From Sinorhizobium mexicanum (GTDB taxonomy: Bacteria > Pseudomonadota > Alphaproteobacteria > Rhizobiales > Rhizobiaceae), in contig NZ_CP041241.1 of NCBI RefSeq assembly GCF_013488225.1, positions 434,001 through 498,000 of the forward strand: 64,000 bases of DNA, read 5' to 3'. Position 1 is the first letter of the stretch; every line of letters starts with the position of its first letter. The notes beneath the pieces were generated by a model that was given only the letters and a program-made list of their open reading frames with translations, made no database searches and was not told the origin of the DNA. The position numbers and the translations under genes are program-made. Positions 9,055 to 18,376 of the stretch are shown here, one piece after another.

Positions 9055-9663
9055 TCATCGTGCCGCGTCCTGGGTTTCGTTCAATTGCAGGACCTTCGCC
9101 CCCCAAACACCTGCCACCACGGCGGAGATGGAGGCGGGGGCGATATCGAAGCGCGCCCAGGCGTCAGTCGATAGGCCGAGCACTTGGCAGATCATCGCCT
9201 TAATGACGTCGGCGTGGCTCACGAATACGATCTTTTCGCCGCCGCTCTGCGTGCACAACGTTTCGACAAGCGCCACGATCCGCTGTTGGACGTCCAGCAT
9301 CGTCTCACCGCCAGGGGCGCGTACCAGGCTCCGTGTGCAATTCCATTGGCGCCAAAGCGGGTCCGAGTTGAGGACTTCGAAAGTCTTGCCTGACCAACTG
9401 CCGAAGTCGACTTCGTCCAGCGCATCGACCGTTTTAACCTCGCCGAGCCCCGAGACGGCAGCGATGGCCGCTGCCGTTTCCTGCGTGCGTTTGCGGGGGC
9501 TGGCATAGATCGCGCCGATGTCCTCACGCGCGAGACGCGCTGCCAGGCGCGTGGCCTGTTCGCGTCCGGCGCCGCCGAGCGGAACGTCGGCCGATCGACC
9601 TGCGAGAAAGCTGCCGACGTTGTCGTGCGCAGCGTGCCGCACCAGCAGAAAAGTGGTCGTCAC
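9055..9663 (-). CDS. histidine phosphatase family protein
   Basis: A 202-residue phosphoglycerate-mutase-like phosphatase. The N-terminal LVRHAAHD carries the catalytic histidine (RHA instead of the usual RHG), followed by [10 protein letters not shown], an acidic [10 protein letters not shown] block, and the second histidine in [10 protein letters not shown]. The frame is open further upstream to 9960, but homology starts at GTG 9663. This GTG overlaps the TGA of the inositol-3-phosphate synthase gene (GTGA), a typical coupled junction. It could dephosphorylate the inositol phosphate made by its neighbour or a later sugar phosphate; this is inferred from position only. Confidence 0.85.
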   Translation of the reverse strand: MTTTFLLVRHAAHDNVGSFLAGRSADVPLGGAGREQATRLAARLAREDIGAIYASPRKRTQETAAAIAAVSGLGEVKTVDALDEVDFGSWSGKTFEVLNSDPLWRQWNCTRSLVRAPGGETMLDVQQRIVALVETLCTQSGGEKIVFVSHADVIKAMICQVLGLSTDAWARFDIAPASISAVVAGVWGAKVLQLNETQDAAR

Positions 9664-10763
9664 TCTGCCGCCCCCAGGAGTGCGTCGGTATCGCCTTCGA
9701 TGAATTCCTCCAGGCGCCTGCGTGCCTCGGCATCGGTGAATTGCTGTGGCGGGGACTTCATGAAGTAGCTCGACGGGGCGATCAATGGACCGCTGATGTC
9801 GCGGTCCATGGCTAGTTTCGCACACCGGATCGCATCGATTACCACGCCAGCCGAATTGGGTGAGTCCCACACCTCGAGCTTCAGTTCGACATTGAGGGGG
9901 ACGTTGCCGAATGTCGTGCCTTCGACGCGGATGTATGCGAACTTGCGGTCGGCAAGCCAAGGCACGTGGTCACTGGGACCTACATGAATGTCGTTGGCGG
10001 CCAATGGAATGTCCATCTGGCTGACAACCGATTGCGTTTTCGAAATCTTCTTCGATACCAACCGTTCACGCTCCAGCATGTTGAGAAAGTCGGTGTTGCC
10101 GCCAAAATTCAGCTGATAGGTCCGGTCGATGCGCACCCCCCGGTCGCGAAAGAGATTGGCGAGCAGCCGATGCACGATGGTTGCCCCGACCTGGCTCTTT
10201 ATGTCATCACCAATCAGCGGAAGCCCGCGTTCGGCGAATTTGCGCTGCCACGAACTGTCGGAGGCGATGAAAGCGGGAATGCAGTTGACAAAACCGCAAC
10301 CGGCGGCCAGCGCCTGCTCCGCATACCAGCGTGTCGCAACTTCTGAGCCAACGGGGAGATAGGAGACCAGGACGTCCGTTTCCGTCTGCCGCAAAACCTC
10401 CGCGACATCAGCCTCAGGCTTGTCGGATTCCTCTATCTCATCGCGCAGGTACCGTCCGATGCCGTCGAGTGTTCTGCCGCGTTGGACAACGACGCCGCTG
10501 GCGGCGACATCGGCGAAGCGGAAAGTGTTGTTAGGAGGCGCGTAGATTGCGTCTGCCACGTCATGTCCAACCTTCGCCGCGGCGACATCAAAAGCTGCGG
10601 AAACTTCGATATCGTGGACGTGGTAGCCACCGAGGTTGACATGCATCAGTCCGGGAACGGGGTCATCTTCCCTCGCACCCTTATAAAACGTCAGCCCCTG
10701 AACAAGCGAGGATGCGCAGTTCCCGATCCCCACCAGCCCGACCCGAATTGATTTCGATCGCAT
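9660..10763 (-). CDS. ino1: inositol-3-phosphate synthase (myo-inositol-1-phosphate synthase)
   Basis: The enzyme converts glucose 6-phosphate to 1L-myo-inositol 1-phosphate with bound NAD. At 367 residues it has the length of the short archaeal/actinobacterial type. Recognisable blocks are the NAD-binding [12 protein letters not shown] at the N-terminus, [36 protein letters not shown], and the family signature [11 protein letters not shown]. It heads a minus-strand set with the phosphatase and glycoside hydrolase. The 136-base gap to the divergent 10900 gene should contain both promoters. Most Rhizobiales use inositol as a carbon source, so a synthase inside a sugar-transfer cluster points to inositol as a building block. 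Confidence 0.92.
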   Translation of the reverse strand: MRSKSIRVGLVGIGNCASSLVQGLTFYKGAREDDPVPGLMHVNLGGYHVHDIEVSAAFDVAAAKVGHDVADAIYAPPNNTFRFADVAASGVVVQRGRTLDGIGRYLRDEIEESDKPEADVAEVLRQTETDVLVSYLPVGSEVATRWYAEQALAAGCGFVNCIPAFIASDSSWQRKFAERGLPLIGDDIKSQVGATIVHRLLANLFRDRGVRIDRTYQLNFGGNTDFLNMLERERLVSKKISKTQSVVSQMDIPLAANDIHVGPSDHVPWLADRKFAYIRVEGTTFGNVPLNVELKLEVWDSPNSAGVVIDAIRCAKLAMDRDISGPLIAPSSYFMKSPPQQFTDAEARRRLEEFIEGDTDALLGAAE

Positions 10764-10899
10764 CAGTCTGCAACTCCTGCGCAGCTACAATGCTGGCCAA
10801 ACCACCGCGTGGCCGAATGGTTCCTTCCACGATTTCTTGCGCGCCGGATCGATTCGGCCCGCGGCGCGTTGAAGGCAAACGTGAAGCAATGGGTGGAGC

Positions 10900-12651
10900 A
10901 TGCTTGTATTCGGTGCCGTCACGCGTTTGGAGCGCGCCGACGCTTTGTGCGCGGCTATCGCCGCCCAGTTGCGCGGACTCGAACATCAGCCGCCGGGGAT
11001 CGAGCGCCATGCCGCGCTCGTCGGGATCCTGCTCAAGGTCGGAGAACTCGTGCAGGGACTGTTGGACATCGAGTTCGAAAAAGGGGCGGTCGATGACGTC
11101 TCTGCGTGGCGCCACATCGGCAGCCTCCTTCTCCTCGACCTGGCACGGCTCGTCGTCCAATCGTGGCGTCAGGAACTGGAGGGGCCGCTTGCCGTGCCGC
11201 CGCGTGTCACGGCTCTGCTGGTTCATCTGCGGGTGCCGTGTTCGCTTTGCGTCAGCGAGGCGGAAGGCTACAGTTTTTACGGTCTCTACCCGGAATGCTA
11301 TGCCGAAGCCGCGATGCGCTCCGGACTTGCGGCAAACACGACCGTAATCGGCCTGCGAAGCATCGGAACCAGCCTCTCCGCAATGGTCGCCGCCTCCATC
11401 GGTGCCGCCGAACCCGTGACGCTTCGGCCAGCGGGCCCACCTTTTCAAAAGCGCATTGCGGTCGCGCCACGGCTTTCGCACCGGCTGCTACGCGATCCCA
11501 CGGCGCGTTTTGCCATTGTCGACGAGGGGCCGGGTCTTTCCGGCAGTTCGTTCGGAAGCGTGGCGGACTGGCTTGAGGACCATGGCGTCGGCACCAGGCA
11601 CATTCACTTCTTCCCCGGACACAAGGGAGGACTTGGGCCGGAATCGAGCAGCTGCCACCGCAAGCGCTGGGCTGCAAGCCCTCATCATGTGCTCGACGCA
11701 GATGATCTCCTCTTGGAAGGCTGCCACGGTCTCGCCTCCTGGGTCACGGAGCTCATCGGCCCGCTCGAAAGGCCGCTTGAAGACATTTCGGCGGGCGTCT
11801 GGCGGAAGGCAATTCGTGAGGATCACCGTGCCTGGCCGGTGGTAGACCGCCGATTCGAACGCAGAAAATTCCTCGCCCATACGACCGATGGTACGTGGCT
11901 CGTCAAATTTGCCGGCCTCGGCGACGTGGGCCAGCGCAAGCTGCTCAAGGCGCGTCTCCTGGCGGAGGCAGGCTTCACGCCTCCCGTCGCAGGATTGTGC
12001 CACGGCTTCCTCGTCGAGAGGTGGATAGCGGGCCGACCGGTCGCGCCGAGCGAGTTTCGTCAGACGAAATTCGTTGAGCATCTCGGCCGGTACCTGGCCT
12101 TTCGGGCACGCAGCCTGCCGCGACCGGCGACATCTGGAGCATCGCTTTCGAAGCTGTGCGAGATGGCGACGGTGAATACCAAGGAGGCTCTGGGCACGGC
12201 GGCGGCATTGCGGCTGAAGGCCCTGCTTGGCAATGCTGAGCGCTATGAGCGCTTCCTAAAGCCAGTCGATACCGACAATCGGCTGCACCGCTGGGAATGG
12301 CTTGCGGGAGGCGACCGGGGGTTTCTGAAGACCGATGCGCTCGACCACAGTGCCGCCCATGACTTGGTTGGCCGCCAGGACATCGCCTGGGATCTGGCAG
12401 GGGCAGGCGTCGAGCTCGGGCTTTCGGTGGAGCAATTGGCCGATTTGCGCGCGGTCGTATCCGAGGGATGTTCTAGAGACTTGAATCCGAACCTCCAGGC
12501 AGTCCTCGAGCTCTGTTATCTGGCGTTTCAGCTTGGCCTCTGGATTTCGGCAAAGCCGACAGGCTCCGCGGACGAAGTTCCTCGGCTGGACGCGACCGCG
12601 TCACGTTACGCGAAACTTCTGGTGCGTCGTCTCGAAGCCGACGGCATGTGA
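10900..12651 (+). CDS. phosphoribosyltransferase-like and kinase-like two-domain protein
   Basis: A 583-residue protein that I do not recognise as a named enzyme. Residues about 120-270 resemble a type I phosphoribosyltransferase: a hydrophobic strand then FAIVDEGPGLSGSSF, shaped like a PRPP loop, with an earlier GLYPECYAEAA helix. Residues about 315-530 resemble an aminoglycoside-phosphotransferase/choline-kinase fold: TWLVKF with a candidate ATP-binding lysine, a VERWIAG hinge, and DLVGRQDIAWDLAGAG near residue 500. The canonical HGDxHxxN loop is not obvious. Residues 1-110 are helical and unassigned. It is divergent from ino1 and ends 21 bases from the convergent Gfo/Idh gene. The start is uncertain, as the ribosome site is weak. 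Confidence 0.6.
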   Translation: MLVFGAVTRLERADALCAAIAAQLRGLEHQPPGIERHAALVGILLKVGELVQGLLDIEFEKGAVDDVSAWRHIGSLLLLDLARLVVQSWRQELEGPLAVPPRVTALLVHLRVPCSLCVSEAEGYSFYGLYPECYAEAAMRSGLAANTTVIGLRSIGTSLSAMVAASIGAAEPVTLRPAGPPFQKRIAVAPRLSHRLLRDPTARFAIVDEGPGLSGSSFGSVADWLEDHGVGTRHIHFFPGHKGGLGPESSSCHRKRWAASPHHVLDADDLLLEGCHGLASWVTELIGPLERPLEDISAGVWRKAIREDHRAWPVVDRRFERRKFLAHTTDGTWLVKFAGLGDVGQRKLLKARLLAEAGFTPPVAGLCHGFLVERWIAGRPVAPSEFRQTKFVEHLGRYLAFRARSLPRPATSGASLSKLCEMATVNTKEALGTAAALRLKALLGNAERYERFLKPVDTDNRLHRWEWLAGGDRGFLKTDALDHSAAHDLVGRQDIAWDLAGAGVELGLSVEQLADLRAVVSEGCSRDLNPNLQAVLELCYLAFQLGLWISAKPTGSADEVPRLDATASRYAKLLVRRLEADGM

Positions 12652-12672
12652 TCCGCGCGAGGGGAGTGCCGC

Positions 12673-13695
12673 CTATCGCCCGTAAATTCTGTCGAGGACA
12701 TCCGCCACCGCGACAAGACGGTCATTGTGGGGATCGTAGCGCTCACCTGCGGCCAGGCGCTTCGCCCATGCCGCTGCCGCGCGTCCGCCCCAGGCGTCAG
12801 GAGGAAGCGTCAGCACGTGACGTTGGGTGCCGCGATACCGTTCGGCCGAAAAATCGAGATAGGATCCATTCACGTTTCTAAAGCTGGCGCCGCCTCCGGT
12901 GCCGTGAAAGTCGGCGGCAATCACCGCATCTTGTCCAGCCTGCAAATGCCACGAGCATGCGATGCGGGCAACAACGCCGCTCGCCAGTTCGAGGGTCGCA
13001 ACGGCGTAGTCTTCCACCTCGTCGTCGCGGTGGACAGGAGCGCCCTTGCACAGCAACCGGCTTTCGATCCCGACGACGTCCGGGAAGTCCAGAACCCAAA
13101 GGAGGAGATCGACGAGGTGCACCCCGAGGTCGATGACGCAACCGCCACCTGAGAGCGCCTTGTCGTAGAACCATGGCTTGCTTGGCCCGTAGGCGTTGTG
13201 AAAGGTGAGATCCACCGCGAAAACGGTGCCGAGTTCGCCCGCGACAATCAAATCGCGGATCTGTCGCATTCCGTCCGTGTAACGGTAGGAAAGGTCCACG
13301 CCCAATAGCCTGTTGACGCGGCGGGCCGCATCGACCACGGCTGCGGCCTCATCGCGCGTGCGGCCGAGGGGCTTCTGGCAGAAAACTGCCACGCCTTGCT
13401 CGAGCGCCACGATCGACTGGGCAGCGTGAAGCGCGCTTGGCGAAGCGATTACGAGGCCGTCCAGCTGCTGGTCGAGCAGGGTCTCGAAGGAACTTACGAC
13501 TGAGGCCTCGGGCGTCAACTCTCGAGCCGCAGCGGCCATTTCCGGTGAGGGGTCGAAGATCGCGGCGGTTTCGACGGCTTCGGTGTCGACGATCGCTTTC
13601 ATGCGATGGAGGCCGATCCTTCCAACTCCGAGGAAGCCGATACGAGGCCGGCTGAGGACATTTCGGGTCATTGCAAGCGGCGTCGCATCACTCAT
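12673..13695 (-). CDS. Gfo/Idh/MocA family oxidoreductase
   Basis: A 340-residue NAD(P)-dependent dehydrogenase of the glucose-fructose oxidoreductase/inositol dehydrogenase family. The N-terminal Rossmann motif is GFLGVGRIG; the usual EKP motif appears as QKPL, a noted substitution; the active-site D-x3-H occurs in IDLGVHLVDLL. Family members oxidise sugars, inositols or nucleotide sugars. Its ATG region overlaps the end of the upstream alcohol-dehydrogenase-like gene by eight bases, so the two form an operon. With inositol synthesis nearby, inositol or a derivative is a plausible substrate, but nothing in the sequence proves it. Confidence 0.85.
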   Translation of the reverse strand: MSDATPLAMTRNVLSRPRIGFLGVGRIGLHRMKAIVDTEAVETAAIFDPSPEMAAAARELTPEASVVSSFETLLDQQLDGLVIASPSALHAAQSIVALEQGVAVFCQKPLGRTRDEAAAVVDAARRVNRLLGVDLSYRYTDGMRQIRDLIVAGELGTVFAVDLTFHNAYGPSKPWFYDKALSGGGCVIDLGVHLVDLLLWVLDFPDVVGIESRLLCKGAPVHRDDEVEDYAVATLELASGVVARIACSWHLQAGQDAVIAADFHGTGGGASFRNVNGSYLDFSAERYRGTQRHVLTLPPDAWGGRAAAAWAKRLAAGERYDPHNDRLVAVADVLDRIYGR

Positions 13696-14680
13696 CGTAG
13701 ATCACCAGCGCCTTGATGAAACCTTCCGGCCGGTCGCGGGCCATGTCCAGCGCCGCCCCGAGCTGTTCGAGCGGAAACCTGTGCGTATAGAGTGGTGAGG
13801 GCGACATCCGCCCGGCGGCCGTGGCCGCGATCGCCTCATGGATGCCGCGCATGTATACGGCGGGATCCCGCTCGTGTGCATTGATCACATCGAGGCCGCG
13901 CCAGTTCCAGAGCTGCATGTTGACCTGCCGCGGGCCGTCCTGATGATAGCCTGCGATAACCAGTCGCCCCCGCTCCTTTGTCAGTTCGCCTGCAAGATCG
14001 AGCGGCCATTGCTTGCCGACGGCTTCGATAACGCAGTCACAGAAGTTGGCCGAGGTCAGTTCCTTCACCTCCTCGATAATCCGCCAATGATCGTCCATGG
14101 CAACCACATGGCTTGCGCCGACGCGTTCTGCCGATGCAAGCGAGGAAGGCCTGCGCGAGATGGCGATGACTTGCGCGCCTGCAGCGCTCGCGAGTTCGGT
14201 CAGAAGGATTCCGAGAAAACCGATACCCACGATCGCCACGGTCTCCCCCGGCTTGATCGCGCTGCGACGGAAGATATTGAAGGCGCAGCCGAGCGGTTCG
14301 CCAGGAAAGGGTTGACTCGCAAGCGTTGCGGGTAGTGCGGCGAGGGCTGTCTGGTCCGCAATGTCGTGTGTTGCATAGGCGTGGTAGGAGAGTGCCGCGA
14401 CGCGATCACCCGCAGCGAAGCCATGCACATCCTCGCCGACTGCGTCGATTATTCCCCAGCCTTCATGGCCGAGGGCCCCTGGTTCGGCCGGGAACTCCAT
14501 CCAATCCGGCCCCGCCCAGGGGACGAGGTTGGAGGCACAGACACCGCAGCCTTCAAGTCTGATGCGAACTTGGCCGCGGCCTGGATGTGGCAGTGGCAGG
14601 GTTTCGATATGCACTTCACCTGGTCCGGTGAGGATTGCGGCGGACATCGTATCCGCCGGCTGGGCTGCTGTTATGGTCAT
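13688..14680 (-). CDS. zinc-type alcohol dehydrogenase family protein
   Basis: A 330-residue medium-chain dehydrogenase. A GroES-like N-terminal domain carries GCGVCASN and GALGHEGWG, whose cysteine and histidine-glutamate are candidate catalytic-zinc ligands; the four-cysteine structural-zinc lobe is missing. The NAD(P)-binding motif VAIVGIGFLG is near residue 150. It is the first gene of a two-gene minus-strand operon with the Gfo/Idh oxidoreductase. The pairing resembles sugar or cyclitol oxidation modules. The substrate is unknown. Confidence 0.82.
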   Translation of the reverse strand: MTITAAQPADTMSAAILTGPGEVHIETLPLPHPGRGQVRIRLEGCGVCASNLVPWAGPDWMEFPAEPGALGHEGWGIIDAVGEDVHGFAAGDRVAALSYHAYATHDIADQTALAALPATLASQPFPGEPLGCAFNIFRRSAIKPGETVAIVGIGFLGILLTELASAAGAQVIAISRRPSSLASAERVGASHVVAMDDHWRIIEEVKELTSANFCDCVIEAVGKQWPLDLAGELTKERGRLVIAGYHQDGPRQVNMQLWNWRGLDVINAHERDPAVYMRGIHEAIAATAAGRMSPSPLYTHRFPLEQLGAALDMARDRPEGFIKALVIYDE

Positions 14681-15003
14681 GTGTTCCCTCCCGCCGTCGA
14701 GACCAATCCGGGCAGCCGGCCGTCAAGTCTGAGCGGCAAGAGCCGGTCCAACTCGTCGAGGCGAACTGCGACCGGCGCCCGGCTGCCTTCGCGCACTTAA
14801 CTTGATGTTGCAACTTTTGTTCCTGACGCCCCCATCTCACGCGGAACACTCGCGCGAAAGCGAGGTTTGTACCTTCGGGCCGGCGATGCCGCTCGGGGCA
14901 ATCAAAGAAGAACAAGAAGAAGAAGTCATGGATGAAGGAACATTTGCTACCGAGGCTTGTTGGAGCTTGTCACTATCTCCCATGGAATGTGGTCAGGTAT
15001 GTC
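14681..15003 (+). other. divergent intergenic region between two cluster operons
   Basis: These 323 bases separate the minus-strand dehydrogenase pair from the plus-strand epimerase/glycosyltransferase operon and should hold both promoters. I see no EcfG-like site. A purine-rich run around 14905-14930 includes repeated GAAGAA. The plus frame is open from an ATG at 14932, but those 24 extra codons do not look like part of the epimerase. Confidence 0.5.
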
Positions 15004-16110
15004 ATGACAAAGGTTCTTGTTACCGGCGGATGCGGCTTCATAGGCCGGCATGTGGTCGAGGAACTCCTCTCAAGGAACTACAGCGTGCGCGTGTTGGACG
15101 TGCTCAATGAGCAGGTTCATGCGGATGCACAGGTCACGTTGCCGTCGGACGTGGACGTACGACGCGCGGACATTCGAGATGCGGACGCGGTAAAAGGCGC
15201 CCTGACGGACGTCGACTGCGTTGTCCATCTTGCAGCTGAGGTGGGGGTCGGTCAGTCGATGTATGAAATCGCCCGCTATGTGGGCGTCAACGACTTCGGG
15301 ACGGCCGTCCTGCTCGAGGCGATCATTGGAATGCCGATCCGGCGCATCGTCGTCGCATCGTCGATGAGTGTGTATGGCGAAGGGCTCTACGAGACCATAA
15401 CGGGCGAGCGTTGTTCCCATGTCAGACGGTTCCCTGCCGCTATCAGGGCAGGTTCGTGGAACCCGACCGGACCTGACGGGGAGCGTCTCAGGCCGGTCCC
15501 GACGGATGAGCAGAAGCCAGTCGATCTCGCGTCCATCTACGCGCTCACGAAGTTTGCGCAGGAACGCCAAGTGCTGATTTTTGGAGAAGCTTATGGCGTG
15601 GAGACCGTGGCCCTTCGTCTGTTCAACGTGTATGGCGCCGGTCAGGCGCTTTCCAACCCGTATACGGGCGTGCTTGCCAACTTTGCCTCGCGGCTTGCCA
15701 ACGGACAAGCGCCGATGGTGTTCGAAGATGGCAGACAAAGGCGGGATTTCGTTCATATCCGCGACGTGGCGCGGGCCTTTCGGTTGGCGCTCGAACAGGC
15801 GCCGGCTGCCGGCCACGTCATCAATATCGGCAGCGGCCGTGCCTATACCATCGCCGACGTCGCCTTGCTGCTCGCGGATGCGATGGGATTACCCGAGCTT
15901 GAGCCGGAGATCATGAACAAGGCTCGTTCGGGCGATATCCGCAATTGTTTCGCCGACATTACCGCAGCACGGGACCTGCTCGGCTTCGAACCCGCACATC
16001 AACTTGAAAATTCGCTGACCGATTTCGCGCAATGGGTCGGCAGCGTCGGCGCGATCGACCGGGGACCCGAGATGAAGCGACACCTGGAAGCGCGGGGATT
16101 GGTGCTATGA
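15004..16110 (+). CDS. NAD-dependent sugar epimerase/dehydratase (extended SDR)
   Basis: A 368-residue extended short-chain dehydrogenase. TGGCGFIGRH at residues 7-16 binds NAD; SSMSVYGE carries the active-site serine; YALTKFAQE supplies the Y-x3-K pair; RDFVHIRDVARA is the C-terminal epimerase block. ATG 15004 is chosen because the Rossmann strand begins four residues later. About 40 extra residues between the serine and tyrosine motifs are longer than usual. It is the first gene of an eight-gene run of overlapping or closely spaced genes. Likely it epimerises or dehydrates a nucleotide-linked sugar. Confidence 0.87.
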   Translation: MTKVLVTGGCGFIGRHVVEELLSRNYSVRVLDVLNEQVHADAQVTLPSDVDVRRADIRDADAVKGALTDVDCVVHLAAEVGVGQSMYEIARYVGVNDFGTAVLLEAIIGMPIRRIVVASSMSVYGEGLYETITGERCSHVRRFPAAIRAGSWNPTGPDGERLRPVPTDEQKPVDLASIYALTKFAQERQVLIFGEAYGVETVALRLFNVYGAGQALSNPYTGVLANFASRLANGQAPMVFEDGRQRRDFVHIRDVARAFRLALEQAPAAGHVINIGSGRAYTIADVALLLADAMGLPELEPEIMNKARSGDIRNCFADITAARDLLGFEPAHQLENSLTDFAQWVGSVGAIDRGPEMKRHLEARGLVL

Positions 16111-17228
16111 GCGCCGGTTCTCCGGATCGGCGTGCGCGCCTGGCGGCACCCAGCCTTTCCAGGAAGGCGGCAGCAATCGTCATTGTAGGAGGCAGCGGTT
16201 TCGTCGGCAGCAATCTCGCCGACAGTTTCTTGCGGGACGGCGAGGAGGTGATTGTTCTTGACAATCTCAGCCGGGCTGGCGTCGAGCGAAATCTTGAATG
16301 GTTGGTGGCTACTCATCGCGGCGCTGTCCACCCCGTGCTCGCCGATATTCGCGAGCTCACTGCGATAGAGCCGGTCTTCAAGGATGCCAAGGCGGTCTTT
16401 CATCTCGCGGCGCAAACGGCCGTGACGACCAGCCTGCAGCAGCCGATCGACGATTTCGAAACGAATGCGCGCGGCACGCTCAATGTGCTTGAAGCGGCGC
16501 GCAAGGCCGGACGCCGGGCCCCCGTCATATTCGCCAGCAGCAACAAGGTCTATGGCGCGCTGGCGCAAATGCGGGTGCAGGAGTTCGGGGGTCGCCACTT
16601 GCCGGCCGATGATCTGGTACGCAGCCATGGCGTCAGCGAGGCGCAGCCGCTTGACTTTTGCACCCCCTATGGCTGCTCGAAAGGTGTCGCCGACCAATAC
16701 GTGCTGGACTACAGGAGGTCGTTCGGGCTTCCGACGGCCGTGCTCCGAATGAGCTGCATCTATGGTCCAAGGCAGTTCGGCACGGAAGATCAGGGATGGG
16801 TCGCGCATTTCCTCATTCGCGCGCTCGCGGGTGAGCCGATATCGATCTATGGCGACGGAAAGCAGGTCCGCGACATCCTCCATGTCAGAGATGCGGTCGC
16901 CGCCTACCGAGCACTTCTCAAATCGATCGATCGTCTCAATGGGCGACCCTTCAATCTCGGCGGCGGGCCTGAGAACGCCGTCAGCATCTCCCAGGTCCTC
17001 GGCGAGATTGAACTCCTGGTGGGCCGTCCACTCTCGACAGAAGAGCACGACTGGCGGGCTGGCGACCAACTGTTTTTCGTTGCCGATACGCGGGCGCTTG
17101 CCGATGCGGTCGGCTGGAAGGCTCGCACGTCCTGGCGCGCGGGACTGCGCGAACTGCACGGCTGGCTTCTGGAAGATTGGGACGTGGTTCACGGAGCCCG
17201 CCATCAAACAAAGAGGATCACCGCATGA
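16107..17228 (+). CDS. NAD-dependent sugar epimerase (CDP-paratose 2-epimerase-like SDR)
   Basis: A 373-residue extended SDR. The glycine-rich loop GGSGFVGSNL lies near residue 28 after a short polar extension. ASSNKVYG and YGCSKGVAD supply the active-site serine/threonine region and the Y-x3-K pair. The blocks RMSCIYGPRQFGTEDQGWVAHF and GDGKQVRDILHV resemble CDP-tyvelose/paratose 2-epimerases more than UDP-glucose 4-epimerases. ATG 16107 overlaps the previous TGA (ATGA). The exact sugar is not determined. A second epimerase in one operon implies that at least two unusual sugars are made. Confidence 0.85.
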   Translation: MSAGSPDRRARLAAPSLSRKAAAIVIVGGSGFVGSNLADSFLRDGEEVIVLDNLSRAGVERNLEWLVATHRGAVHPVLADIRELTAIEPVFKDAKAVFHLAAQTAVTTSLQQPIDDFETNARGTLNVLEAARKAGRRAPVIFASSNKVYGALAQMRVQEFGGRHLPADDLVRSHGVSEAQPLDFCTPYGCSKGVADQYVLDYRRSFGLPTAVLRMSCIYGPRQFGTEDQGWVAHFLIRALAGEPISIYGDGKQVRDILHVRDAVAAYRALLKSIDRLNGRPFNLGGGPENAVSISQVLGEIELLVGRPLSTEEHDWRAGDQLFFVADTRALADAVGWKARTSWRAGLRELHGWLLEDWDVVHGARHQTKRITA

Positions 17229-18376
17229 GCAATCGCGCTGGTTCCGCCCTTCGCGTTCTCGGTGATGACGGCACCCGAGGTCGGCTGCCGCGGCGGATCA
17301 TCATGAGCGTCGATGCGGTGGGCGGGGTATGGCGCTACGCCATGGACCTCGCCGATGCCATTCGAGCTGCTGGCGTGGAAACACTTTTCGTCGGATTCGG
17401 TCCAGAGCCTTCCTCGCATCAGCGGCGTGAGGCTGCGCGCATCGGCACGCTCGAATGGTTCGCCGCGCCGCTCGACTGGACGGCCGGCGATGAAAGCGAG
17501 TTCGACGTGGTGGCGGACCTGCTGACCGAACTTTCGCTCAGGCATTCGGTCGACCTGCTGCATCTGAACCTGCCGTCTCAGGCGGCCGGTCTTCCGGCGC
17601 AAACGCCTGTCGTCGCTGCCTCGCATTCGTGTGTCACCACCTGGTTCGATACCGTGCGTGCTTCTGGCTTGCCGCGGGAGTGGCTTTGGCAAAAGCGGCT
17701 GAACCGGCAGGGTTTCGACCGCGCCGACATAGTTCTGGCCCCGAGTTCCAGTCATGCTGCGGGCCTCGTGCGCTGCTATGGCCGGATCGACGGTCTCAAA
17801 GTCGTCCATAATGGCAGCCGAAACTCGTATCCGGTCATGTCCAAGGAGAACTTCGTTTTTGCGGCGGGCCGGTGGTGGGACGAGGGCAAGAACGGCGCGG
17901 TGCTGGACCAGGCGGCCGCGCATATCAACTGGCCGGTGCTGATGGCCGGGGCATGCGATGGCCCAAACCGTGAGCGTTTGGCGATCCAGCACGCCGATCA
18001 TCGAGGGGAACTCAGTCACGATCGGGCCTTGGCGCTGATATCGAAAGCCGCGATCGTCGTCTCACCGTCGATCTACGAACCGTTCGGACTTGTTGCACTG
18101 GAGGCGGCGTGCGCCGGCGCAGCCTTGGTGCTTGCCGACATCGACACCTATCGTGAGCTTTGGGACGGTGCGGCCCTTTTTGCCGATCCCGGCGATCCCG
18201 TCGCCTTCGCGAATGTCATCAATGCTTTGGCGAAGGATGCGGAATTCAGGGCTGAGTTGGGCCACCAGGCACGCTTGCGGTCGCGCGAATTTTCCATCGA
18301 AGCCCAACGCGACGCGGTGCTTGCCGCCTACCGGCAAGCCATGCACCGGTCTCCTCGATTGACGGCTGCGGAGTGA
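17225..18376 (+). CDS. glycosyltransferase family 4
   Basis: A 383-residue retaining GT-B glycosyltransferase. The N-terminal MSVDAVGGVWRYAMDLA block is the acceptor-side start of GT4 enzymes; the C-terminal domain has the nucleotide-sugar motif E-x7-E in YEPFGLVALEAA. There is no membrane segment, so it would act on the cytoplasmic face. ATG 17225 overlaps the previous gene (ATGA), and the following start lies in TGATG. It is one of four transferases in this operon, which suggests a short oligosaccharide assembled one residue at a time. Confidence 0.88.
   Translation: MSNRAGSALRVLGDDGTRGRLPRRIIMSVDAVGGVWRYAMDLADAIRAAGVETLFVGFGPEPSSHQRREAARIGTLEWFAAPLDWTAGDESEFDVVADLLTELSLRHSVDLLHLNLPSQAAGLPAQTPVVAASHSCVTTWFDTVRASGLPREWLWQKRLNRQGFDRADIVLAPSSSHAAGLVRCYGRIDGLKVVHNGSRNSYPVMSKENFVFAAGRWWDEGKNGAVLDQAAAHINWPVLMAGACDGPNRERLAIQHADHRGELSHDRALALISKAAIVVSPSIYEPFGLVALEAACAGAALVLADIDTYRELWDGAALFADPGDPVAFANVINALAKDAEFRAELGHQARLRSREFSIEAQRDAVLAAYRQAMHRSPRLTAAE

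Noticed and set aside
15999..17207. Minus-strand open frame of 402 codons opposite the second epimerase
   Set aside because: No family motif or ribosome site; the plus strand encodes an unambiguous SDR in a coupled operon.
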